Assembly (NCBI RefSeq): GCF_000182925.2
Contig: NC_026505.1
Span: 5,580,001 to 5,644,000, forward strand
Origin: Neurospora crassa OR74A
Taxonomy: Eukaryota; Ascomycota; Sordariomycetes; Sordariales; Sordariaceae
DNA length: 64,000 nt
Direction of reading: 5' to 3'
The notes under the pieces are model-generated. The model made no database searches. It saw only the letters and a list, made by a program, of their open reading frames with translations, and was not told where the DNA came from. A program made the translations under genes and the position numbers. Below, piece after piece: positions 32,583 through 42,111 of the stretch (the stretch's first letter is position 1; every line of letters begins with the position of its first letter).

Positions 32583-34519
32583 CTATGCCTCCATCCTCCC
32601 ATCGTGTTCCGCGATCGCCTGCTCAATCTCTCTCTCCTCCTCCTTACTCACTCCCCCAGCCGTCCAGCCCGTCCCCGCCTGCACCAACAACACAACCACA
32701 CACAACGCCGCGGCGCTATGATAAAGTGTGCTCAACGCATGTTCATACCCACTGACTGAAACCAGCCTCTCCTCAACCGTCAAGAAGCCCTCCTGGTGCA
32801 CCCTCGCCGGGCTGCCCACCAAAACCGTAACCAACTTCTCCATCCTCTCTCTAGGCAGCCCTTCAATCATCTCAAAGCCTCGATAGAGCGAAGCCCTCAA
32901 CTCCCGCCCAAAGATGCCGCCCCCAATCGCCGTGCCGGTACTGCCCGCAAATCCCCTAAAAGTAGCCAACAGGCCCGTCACGATAAAGTGTTCCCGGGCA
33001 TGACTCAAATGCAGCAAATGCGCCATGGTATAATTCACCGCCGCGCCTGTCGCCAGCCCATTGACAAAAATCACCCCGACATACCACCCCATTTGCGTGG
33101 CAGCGTTACTCACCCACCCCATGGCCAGGATCGTCAAGCCAAAGATACCCATGGACACCAAGGAAGGGAACCAGTAGTCCTTGCTGCTGCTGCTGCTGCT
33201 GCTGCTAGTGTTGTGATGATCATCATCATCATCATCATCAGCGTGCTGTTGCCGCGACATGTGCAGCCAGCCCACCAGTAACCCACCCATGCCGAAACCG
33301 AGGTTGGTCGGAATCAGAATGGACCCCGCCAGCGCAGGACTGGCGCCATGCACGGCAAGCGCAAAGATGGGCGCATAGAAGAGCACGGTCCAGCGCGCCG
33401 ACATGAAGCCTAGCTGCGAGAGGCAGGACAGCAAGATGCCGCGAGACCGAAGGATGCGTAACGGGAGGATGGGGTCGCTGGCGAAGCGGGATTCGATGAC
33501 CAAGAAGAGGCAGAAGGTGAGCAGAGACGAAAACAGCGGGGTATAGTGGATTCCTGTGCGGCCGGAGAGGGAGTAAAGCAATAGGACAATAGTGGTAGTG
33601 AGAGTGATGGCGCCCGCGTAGTCGATTCCGCGCAACTTTTGCAGGCTGGTCTTTTCCGCGTCCCCGGGAGATAGAGGTTGGCCGGTGGACAGGGAGGAGG
33701 GAATGCTGGCGTAGACTCCCAGGCCGCCGAGCAGAGCGAGGGGTGCTTGTGCCCAGAAGAGAGCGCGCCAGCCGATAATGGGCAACAAAATACCAAAGAC
33801 AACAGCACCCGTGGACATGCCCACTGTGAAGCCGGCGTTGGTGAGGCCGATCCAGACGCCGCGGCGGCGCTTACTGGTCAGTTGGATGACGAGGATCAAA
33901 GAAAGGGTCATGATCCCGCCGCCACCGATGCCAACAAGGATTCGACCGAACAGGAAGACGAAAAGGGTGTGGGCTTGACTGGTGACAATTGCGCCGATAG
34001 TGAAGAAAAGGGACGAGACGAGGATCATAAGGCCCGGGGTGAAGATGGTGGAGAGTCGGCCGGTGAGAGGAGATATACAAGAGGAGCTGATGAGGTAGAC
34101 ACCGGTGAACCACATGGCTTGGTCGTAGGCGTCTAGATCGGTGGCGATGCTGCTTTGAACTGTGCTGATTCCAGACATGTTGCCCGCTTGTGGTGGTGTT
34201 AGTGCCTGTCTCGTCGTGGTATAAACATGTTCATGTCGAGAGACTTACCCTGAAGGAAGATGAGAACCCACATGCTCAGGGCAATGGAAAGACCCCGGGC
34301 AAATCCAATGGGCTTCTCATCTTGGGGTGGTGGTGGTGTTGGTGGTGGCCCATTGCCGATGGTGTAGGAGCTGGCTGTCTCGGAATTTAAAAGAGGGGTG
34401 GTTTCCGGAGCTGAAGCTGTGAGAGTTGGTGATGAGCTCATGTCGTTCTCATCGATGTTGACATTGTGACGACGGCGGTCGTGTACAGTTGTTTCAAAGA
34501 CAGTTGTTTTAGAAAACAT
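32583..34519 (-). CDS. major facilitator superfamily transporter (DHA2/Vba-like drug or amino acid H+ antiporter)
   Basis: Exons 34519-34249 and 34186-32583 encode 624 residues. The N-terminal ~85 residues are cytosolic and carry an acidic dileucine signal (ETTPLL), a vacuolar sorting motif in fungal transporters. About 14 hydrophobic segments follow. MFS signatures are present: LQAGNMSGISTVQSSIA in helix 1, PLTGRLSTIF (motif A region), FVFLFGRILVGIGGGGIM and the motif-C-like GWRALFWAQAPLALLGG. This resembles the 14-segment DHA2 group that includes vacuolar basic amino acid transporters and multidrug exporters; the substrate cannot be read from sequence. A cytosolic loop carries Asp-, His- and Ser-runs encoded by trinucleotide repeats (33187-33240). 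It is divergent from the dihydroorotase gene. Confidence 0.88.
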
Positions 34520-35360
34520 GGCGGTGACGTTTATTCTCTATGTCGTTGTTGTATCAACCTTGATCAGCAACGTGTTGTAGAGAAAAGGAAGATCACCTCG
34601 TTGAGGACATTAATCACAGAAAAGGAGGAAGAAACAATCACGACAAGGATCTGAGGAACAACATCTTCTGGAGATGAAGTAACGGTGAAGTTGAGATTTC
34701 CGTTCCCTTAAAGCCCAACGTCATCAAAGGAACCCGCGTCCAAACGCGTTGTCTGATTGGCAGTAAGCGGGTGCAACGGGGATTAACAACGAAGTACATT
34801 ATTAATCGCTTTTCAAAACGCCTTCCAGATCCAGACGCCAAAAGTGCCAGATTACCGGGGTTCTGCACTTGATGGAGATGCGTTGTCAATGGAGAAACGG
34901 GGGTACCGGTAGAATGGCTCAGGTTACGCCGGAGAGTGTGAAGATAGATGGAGATAAAAGAGACATTGCGGAATGCTGTTGACCATTAATTAAATCGTGG
35001 TTGACGGTTACACTTGTGTTCGGAGAAGAGATGCCGGATCAACAATCACCAACCCTAACCCCCGATCTTCAACTTCTGGAAACCTTCCCCAGGAACTCCA
35101 TCACGAAATGCCCCACTGTCCCGAGACGTCGACGGGCATGGCATGTCTCGGGCTGAATTGACCTTTGGAGTTCCACCCCGATTAGTCGATCATTACTTGA
35201 TACAATCCAACCCACTTGGTGTTGTAGGTGTAGGTCAGTGACTGTTTTCATGTCAGTGTGAATATCCTCACTTCAGACTTTCACTAACTCACTCACTCAC
35301 ACAAACCACTCAGACCAACCCCCCTCCTCTAACATCACCAACACAACCACACCAGACACA
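34520..35360. other. divergent intergenic region, MFS / dihydroorotase
   Basis: 840 bp holding both promoters. There is a (CTCA)n-like stretch in the dihydroorotase leader (about 35287-35301). No open frame is supported. Confidence 0.6.
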
Positions 35361-36507
35361 ATGGCTCTCAAGGACTCCTACCTCCTCCCCGCCGCGGCGG
35401 ACATGCACGTCCACCTGCGCAACGCCCCCGGCCCCATTGCCGAGCTGGTCACCCCGACCATCCGCAAGGCCGGCATCGACACCGTCTTCGTCATGCCCAA
35501 CTTGGCTCCTCGCCCCGTCGTCACCGTCGATGAGGCTCTCGAGTACAAGAAGGCCCTCCAGGCTTACGACCCCGAGGTCAACTACCTCATGTCTCTCTAC
35601 CTTCACGAGAGCATCACCCCCGATGAGATCCGCAAGGCCAAGAAGGCCGGTATTGCCGGTGTCAAGGTTCGTCGTCCCCTTCTCATTCTCATCCTCATCC
35701 TTACATACCATATCACTAACAAACCTCCTTCATGAAAAGGCCTACCCCCGCGGCGCCACCACCAACTCCCAATGGGGCGTTGTTTCCTTCGACCCCTTCC
35801 ACGAACTCCTCTCCACCATGGAATCCGAAGGTCTCGTCCTCAACCTGCACGGCGAGATGCCCTCCTCGCCCACCGACAACGTGACCGTCATGAACGCCGA
35901 GTCCAAGTTCCTGCCCACCCTCGCCTCTCTGCACAGCAAGTACCCCAACCTCAAGATCGTGCTCGAGCACTGCACCACCGCCGACGCCGTCGCCGCCGTG
36001 CGCGCCTGTGGCGCCAACGTGGTCGCCACCATCACGGCCCACCACCTCTCGCTGCTCGTGGACGACTGGTCCGCCAACGTGCACCACTACTGCAAGCCGA
36101 GCGCCAAGTCGCCCGAGGACCGCCGCGCGCTGCTGCAGGCCTTGGTCACGAGCGAGGGCAAATTTTTCCTGGGCACCGACTCGGCGCCCCATGATATCTC
36201 GAGCAAGAAGGGTAAAGGCAACACGGCGGCGGGCGTGTTCACGCAGCCGTATGCGTTGGGCTATGTGTTGACTGCGCTGGAAGAGGGCATTGCGAGAGGA
36301 GATATCAAGGAGGAGCAGGTGACGGAGGAGGTGTTGGCGGGCTTCTTGAGTGAGTTTGGTCGCAAGTTTTATGAGCTTGGGCCGGCGGAGAAGCAGATCC
36401 TGGTCAAGAGGGATGGGGCGGTGGTGGAGGAGAGTCTCAAGACGGACAAGGTGGAGATTGTGCCGTACAGGAGCGGCGAGAAGACGTGGAGTGTTGAGTG
36501 GCAGTGA
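35361..36507 (+). CDS. ura4: dihydroorotase (pyrimidine synthesis, third step)
   Basis: Exons 35361-35666 and 35740-36507 encode 357 residues. The enzyme cyclises carbamoyl-aspartate to dihydroorotate at a binuclear zinc centre. The type II monofunctional family is clear: DMHVHLR (metal His pair), VMPNLAP, GVKAYPRGATTNS with the Lys that is carboxylated in the E. coli enzyme (Lys102 here), LNLHGE, IVLEHCTT and LGTDSAPH (catalytic Asp). Lys102 is the last codon of exon 1, so the intron separates the metal-bridging Lys from the next conserved Ala-Tyr-Pro. The donor is GTTCGT. The length matches the E. coli and yeast proteins. In Neurospora this step is pyr-6 and in yeast URA4. It is the second pyrimidine-family gene in the window. 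Confidence 0.97.
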
Positions 36508-37022
36508 GTCTAGTTGTGAAGTCGAGGAAAAGGCTGGGGTTCAAAAAAAGAACAAAATGGGGGAGTTTGGGTCTGGAGAGGTTTTGTGATTTGGGTCGGC
36601 CTACGGGATGTAGGAATTGCCTTCATAGAGGTACAGTAGAAAAGCAACAGGCACATGTTTAGATGTATGAAATTGGGAGTTGTCTTTAGTTCACCGATGA
36701 ATTTTTGTTCGTGTGTTTGAACTTGTTGATGACCTGGTGCTTGGATTTCATCAGGTTCCTCCCACAAAAGCCCTCATGAGCAGGGACAAAATGTTGTATT
36801 CCGTCACCCTGCGTGTTTAAAGACCACAAATGCAACCTTTCGATCTGATGCCCGGACAATGTCGCAAATAAATATTGTTAATTTTTTTAAAGCACCCTTA
36901 TTAATCGCTTATGGGTTTGATCGTATGCACAATTTCCCTGTACGCCCACCCTATGTACCGTAACACCATCAACAAATAAACAACAAAAAAAGGGGTATCA
37001 CCACAAGCCGTTGATCCTAGTC
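36508..37022. other. convergent 3' region
   Basis: 515 bp between two stop codons, presumably 3' UTRs. Nothing of note was seen. Confidence 0.6.
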
Positions 37023-38838
37023 TCACGACACGGATGGCTGTGGTACCTCCGTCACTACCCCCGTTACGCCAGAACCATTGCTCCCACTCATCTCTCCCAA
37101 ACCACTACTTTCGGCAGCCTCGTTCGCAGCCGCCTCCTCTGCCACAGCCTGAGCAGCCTGTGCCTGTTGCTCAGCATCCAACTTCTGCAGTTCCTTTTGC
37201 CTTTCCTTTTCAGCCCTATCGATAATATCATCATCATCACTCCAGAATTCATCATCATCCGGCAACTCAGGCATCGCCATTCTCTTCCAGAACCGTAGCT
37301 CCTGCCGCATGGCCTTGGCATCCACCGTCCGCTCCCATCGCTTTTCGTCCTTGTCATACTCGGCGCGGAACTTGCGCACAAGCTCGTTGGCCTTGCCGGC
37401 ATGCGCCTGCATCTCCCAAATCTGCTCGCGGAGTCGGCTATTTTCGGCGCGCGCCTCAGCCAGTTGGGCGCGGTATGAGTGATGCCAGGCTGCCACGTCT
37501 TGGACGTGCTTGGCTTTGTACTCGTGGAACTTCTTGAGCATGGTGTACATGACTTGTGAGTACTGTGAGAGGAGGGCGGCGTTGGCGTCACGGGAGAATT
37601 TGGCCTTTTCCAGGGCCTCGGTGAGAACTGAAACTAGTTGGTCTATGTTTTCATCTTGGTCTGAAATTGCACAAACGCGTTAGCAGGCTTGCAGCTGTCA
37701 TTCATCATATTACATGAGACTACGGGAAAACATACTCTTGAGTTCTTCGCCTGCGGCATTGAGTAGTTCGTCATTTGTGAGAGACTGTGACCTTGCCCGC
37801 CCGCGCACTTTACCAACACCCGAGACGACCTCCTCCAAGGCCCGTTGGTTTTGCGCGAGTTGTCGACTCAATTCCTCAACCAGGCCATAGATGTAGTTTA
37901 GCTCGGCTTGGTGTCCTGCCGGCGTGGGGAGGCCAACCATGGCGGCGGGCATATTACCAGCGTGCATGCCGTTCATGTCTTCTTCTTCTTCGTCTGTTGC
38001 TTCTGGTTCGTCTTTGGGCTTCGACTTGGATCTTTGTCCGGCTGGAAGCGATTTGGCTCTTCTCCGGCCTCTCGACGATATTGGGAGTTCGAGCGGAGTA
38101 GAGAGAGGCGACGTGGCTAGATTGGCATAAGCGCCGGCAGCTTCCAAGATGTCGGCAACGTTATCGCCACTGATGTCTCGAACCAGCTCAAGGTGAGGTC
38201 TTTCAGACGCACGAGGGGTGCTTGGACGTGCACGTGAAGAACGAGGTGTGTCCGGAGATGGAAATAAGGTTGCGGAACGGGGCCTCGGCGAAGGAGGAGG
38301 TGTGGGTGAAGGATCCGAAGTCGCAGCAGAATCAGGTTTCTAGTCCTTAGATGTACTCGTTCGTGTGTGTCCACGGATCCATTCAAGACTTGGCGGCTCC
38401 AGAATCTGTCTGCGTTGACGGGCTGGCGTGCTGGAAGAAGGGGTTCGGCCAGTGTCAAGATTCTCCTTCTGGGAGCCTGCCCGTGGCCGGCGTTGAGGCT
38501 CTGGAGTCACGGCAGAGCCTTGAATAAACCGAGAGCTTGTGTTCGGTGAAGTGTCCAGAGGAACTCTGCTGGCCAACCGGGCTGTTTCCTCTGTCGTGTT
38601 TTCCAGTAACTGTCGCGAATCTGGGGATGCGCCTGTGTTTTTGTCCGGACTTTGGTTGTCCTTGTCTGAGCCCGATTGGGGGCGACTCGTAGAGCGTCCC
38701 AACACTATTGTGACGGTAGATTTATCGATGCCGCGGGTATGTGGGTGTAACGATGGGACCGTATCTGGCGTCGTGATCGGGGATGGAGGAAGGATAGGAG
38801 CAGCTTTGGTTGATGTATGCGGTGGTGATGTTGATAGC
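37023..38838 (-). CDS. coiled-coil protein of unknown function with an in-frame TAG
   Basis: I do not recognise the family. The resolved parts are a large exon from about 38838 to 37736 and a last exon 37660-37023 (75-bp intron, GTATGT...TTTCAG). The first part is disordered and basic, rich in Ser/Thr/Pro/Arg (RSTSRPQSGSDKDNQ, PRASERPHLELVRD). The middle carries an acidic patch (EATDEEEEDMNG) and a helix AELNYIYGLVEELSRQLAQN. The last exon is coiled-coil (SQYSQVMYTMLKKFHEYKAK, AEARAENSRLREQIWEMQ) followed by RQELRFWKRMAMPELPDDD and an Ala/Gln-rich tail. A single TAG at 38342-38340 interrupts an otherwise continuous frame; coding character is the same on both sides. No ATG lies in frame upstream to the preceding stop, so a 5' exon beyond 38838 is needed and is unresolved. 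The architecture suggests a cytoskeletal or spindle-pole scaffold (inference). Confidence 0.65.
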
Positions 38839-39828
38839 TAGCGTGTGTTGGTACTGAACTCGGCTACTTTGGCTATTTTTTGTTTTTGCTAATCGAGACG
38901 TATACTAGAAGTCCTGGAACTTCGTGCGCGACTGGACAATGGGAGATTGGTGGAGAGGAAGAGAAAGAAGACTGCAGTGATGTTTGTTGCTGGGAGGTTT
39001 ACTAGTCTTGGTTGTTGACATTGAATGCCCTGTCGAGGGGCACTTTCCACATCCATGCCCGCTGTTGCATTGCAGGAGCTGACCTCATGCCTGCCGGTGG
39101 GAACTGGCCCCACCTAGGTACTTACTCATGCTCAAGTAAAGTCAGTGATAAAGTCAGTGAAGGAACGCTGAAGACAGAGGCAGTTACAGTGGGTTATAGC
39201 CGCCTAGGGTACCAGTACGGGCACAACGGGCACGGGCAGCAATGGAAGGCACCTCAACCAGGGGTCCGTGCACGCCCTTCCCGCCGCCGTCACCTCAACA
39301 TCAATCGCCGACCTCAACTTGGGTTTCTCGACTGAGTTCCTTGCTTAGGTTACTCCCTCTCCCACCTTTTAAAAGACACTCCCGTCAAACGTGTGTGGTT
39401 TGGTGAAATAAAGATTCGACACACACTCAAACCATCTTATCGACATTTACAGATTGGTCATTTGGGCGGGCCCATATCAATCAGTACTATCATTATTCGG
39501 GGCCACGCGCAGCACAGGAAGAGAGAGAGAGTAAGAGAGAGAGCTCAGAAGACTGACCCTCCCTCCATTCACATTCCCAGGTTTTGGTCTCAATTGATTG
39601 GCTCTTGTCTGTCACCTCTCGACGGACTCCGAGCTCTCAATCTCACTCTCAACAACAACGGAAGAGAAATCTATTTTGCGCTCTGCCAACTGTCGACACA
39701 CTTCAATACCGACTGAGAGGGCGTCTACGAGGAGGCAGCGAGATATTCGAGACCGACCGTCCGAGCACTCTTGCCTGGGCCGGCAAAGGCTCATTCATAT
39801 GTCCCTGAACCAATAAACAAACGGCAAC
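38839..39828. other. divergent region, coiled-coil gene / med1
   Basis: About 1 kb. It probably contains the missing 5' exon of the minus-strand coiled-coil gene (candidate ATGs at 39056 and 39024 on the minus strand, neither satisfying) and the med1 leader, which includes (GA)n at about 39520-39542 and a five-codon uORF at 39799. Confidence 0.5.
39799..39816 (+). promoter_or_regulatory. short uORF upstream of med1
   Basis: ATG TCC CTG AAC CAA TAA, a five-codon upstream frame ending 12 nt before the med1 start codon, closely enough to affect initiation or reinitiation if it lies in the transcript. Confidence 0.6.
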
Positions 39829-42111
39829 ATGACCACGCCAACACCCATGAAGCATACTCTTTCCCAGCAGGGGAGCGGAAGGACGCCTTCGCAGACACAG
39901 CATGGAGCAGCAGCCACTCCTCCTGTATCCACACCCTTTTCCATGGCTCATGCTGCTCTATCCCCCCACGGTTCCCGTCTCTCGCCGCAGGCAGTCAAAA
40001 AGTCCCCGGCCATTTCGGCGGCTGCCCTGCTAAACCATCCTACCAGCACCAGCGCTGTCAGCTTTGATAGTCCGTCTGCTGCCGCCGCATTCAGCAATTT
40101 GCAGCTGTCTGACCTGGATTTCAAGAGCCTGGGTGGTCTAGCTGGCCTTCAGGTGGGGAGGAACACCGAGGATGAAAAGGCCAAACGGCTAGATGAAGTC
40201 ATCTCCATCCTCAGCCAAAACCGCGGTTACGTCAGTGAGGCCGGCCTGGAGAGACTGGCCCAAAAGCTGGAACTCGACTGCATGTGGGATGAGCATATGG
40301 CCGGGGAGTCGAAGCGAACGCTAATCATAGCTGGTTCGGCCCTCGAGCTTCTCATAGGCTTTACAGACAACATTGTCCAGTCACTTACCTTGGCTTTCCC
40401 CGAGTCTTCTGAGAGCGTTAACAAGCACGCCGAAGATGCAGGAAAAATCCTTCTGGAGAACCTCAAGCTGCAGCCCGGCCAAAGCCCACTGACCAAGCAG
40501 CTCGATAAGTTTTCGGTCAACTTTGAGCGTCTGGCCATCTTGGATAAGTTGAGCATTGCCTCGGTACTTAATCTGTACGAGGCTATCGCCGGAGTCTTTG
40601 ACAGCCTGAGTCGGCTACATCAGTGGGAGCTACAAAAGGTTCGCGAGGATGCGTCCCTTGCCGGACGGACTGATGAGTATCTTCGCAACATCATCCTCTG
40701 TAATCGCAGCGGAACTCCTGCTATGAACGCCCGGGGCAAAGTAGGCATGAGAATTGACTACTGGAAGAACAAGCATCTTCAGCCCCCAACAAACCCACAG
40801 ACAGCCGCCTATGTTGAGAAGCACGAAAAGATCTGGGGCATTCTTGTCGGATGTGCCCCCGTCAACAGGAATCTCGATGTGAATGTCCATCCCGTTCGGG
40901 TTTCTAACCATTGGATCTCCGAGAATGTTGAGTTGCCCCATATTCCTGGAGATCTACAAACGAGCCCTATGGTACACTGGCTGGAGCCCGAAGATACAAT
41001 CGTTCCCCCAGATCCTGAAAAGGCTGGGGATTCTCTCCTGGGCCCGCGCCTGCCCTCGGTCACTTTCAGCGCCACTTTTGATCCTCCTATCCATATTTCC
41101 TTTGGCCTTTGGGAGCAGCTTCGGAGTATGGGCATCGGAATACCAGCCATGGACGTATCAAAGTCCTTTGACAACCTCGTGTTCCCCATAGCACCCGGTG
41201 GCTACTACGATCCAACAGAACCACGAGAGATTCACCACACAAAGGACATCAATTACCAGTTACCAGGTTCACCAGCTTGGGTATCGAGAAAACACGCCAA
41301 TTCACTCTACATCTACAAACCAGTATACGGCAAGACCTTGACCGAGGCCTCCTTCTCACACCCGCAGCACCTCATCGCCATGCTGCCCTACCTCAGGCAG
41401 TACGCCTTCCTCTCCACCCTCCTAGAAAACAGCTTCAAAGAGGACACGGGTCCGAAACGGACTCCTCCCCAAACCACCGCCCACCCAGACTCCTTTTCCA
41501 CAAAGACCAGCACCAACCGCGACGAATTCAACCGATTCATGAGCCTCTCCCCCACCCTCGTCAAACCTCCCAGTGACGAAGCCCCAACACCAATGGACAT
41601 ATCCACCTCCATGTCCATTGACGCCAGCTCCCAACCCAACCACAGCGGCACCGTACCCATGTCCATCGACGGCGGCGCCTCCCAACACATCTTCCCCTCC
41701 CAAGCCGCCCACTCCCAACCCACCTCCCACCTCTCCTCGAACAACAACAACAACCAAAACCACCAAGTCCCGCCCACCAGCAGCGGCGGCCCCAACAACC
41801 ACAGTACCCTCACCCACACCTTCACCTCTGGCCCCGACCCAGAAGCAATCAAAATCGACATCAACCTGACCATGGTGCATGCGCCCCGGCTGCAAATCGC
41901 CTTCCCGTTCCGCGCCTCCGAGACCGCCATTGTGGTGCTGGAGATTCGCGAAAACGGGCAGGTGCACGTGGAATCGCAGAACGTGCTGGACGAGCGGAAC
42001 AGTGTGGCGCCGAATGGACGGGAGAGGCGGGTGGAGGACTTGGGCAAGATGTTGGAGACGGTGGAGGATATTGGGAAGTGGGTGGAGTTTGTGAGGACGA
42101 GGTGGGCTTAG
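39829..42111 (+). CDS. med1: Mediator complex subunit 1 (Med1), fungal type
   Basis: A single exon of 760 residues. Med1 belongs to the middle module of Mediator, linking activators to RNA polymerase II. The N-terminal ~75 residues are Ser/Pro/Gln-rich and disordered. The Med1 domain follows: KRLDEVISILSQNRGYVSEA, GLERLAQKLELDCMWDE, LIIAGSALELLIGFTDNIVQ, LTKQLDKFSVNFERLAILDK and the conserved MRIDYWKNKHL. Further conserved blocks continue to about residue 540 (SPAWVSRKHANSLYIYKPVY). A His/Asn/Ser-rich linker of ~130 residues precedes a final conserved strand-rich segment (PRLQIAFPFRASETAIVVLE). The ATG at 39829 was chosen as the first in the long frame; a uORF lies 12 nt upstream. No intron is needed. 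Confidence 0.92.
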   Translation: MTTPTPMKHTLSQQGSGRTPSQTQHGAAATPPVSTPFSMAHAALSPHGSRLSPQAVKKSPAISAAALLNHPTSTSAVSFDSPSAAAAFSNLQLSDLDFKSLGGLAGLQVGRNTEDEKAKRLDEVISILSQNRGYVSEAGLERLAQKLELDCMWDEHMAGESKRTLIIAGSALELLIGFTDNIVQSLTLAFPESSESVNKHAEDAGKILLENLKLQPGQSPLTKQLDKFSVNFERLAILDKLSIASVLNLYEAIAGVFDSLSRLHQWELQKVREDASLAGRTDEYLRNIILCNRSGTPAMNARGKVGMRIDYWKNKHLQPPTNPQTAAYVEKHEKIWGILVGCAPVNRNLDVNVHPVRVSNHWISENVELPHIPGDLQTSPMVHWLEPEDTIVPPDPEKAGDSLLGPRLPSVTFSATFDPPIHISFGLWEQLRSMGIGIPAMDVSKSFDNLVFPIAPGGYYDPTEPREIHHTKDINYQLPGSPAWVSRKHANSLYIYKPVYGKTLTEASFSHPQHLIAMLPYLRQYAFLSTLLENSFKEDTGPKRTPPQTTAHPDSFSTKTSTNRDEFNRFMSLSPTLVKPPSDEAPTPMDISTSMSIDASSQPNHSGTVPMSIDGGASQHIFPSQAAHSQPTSHLSSNNNNNQNHQVPPTSSGGPNNHSTLTHTFTSGPDPEAIKIDINLTMVHAPRLQIAFPFRASETAIVVLEIRENGQVHVESQNVLDERNSVAPNGRERRVEDLGKMLETVEDIGKWVEFVRTRWA

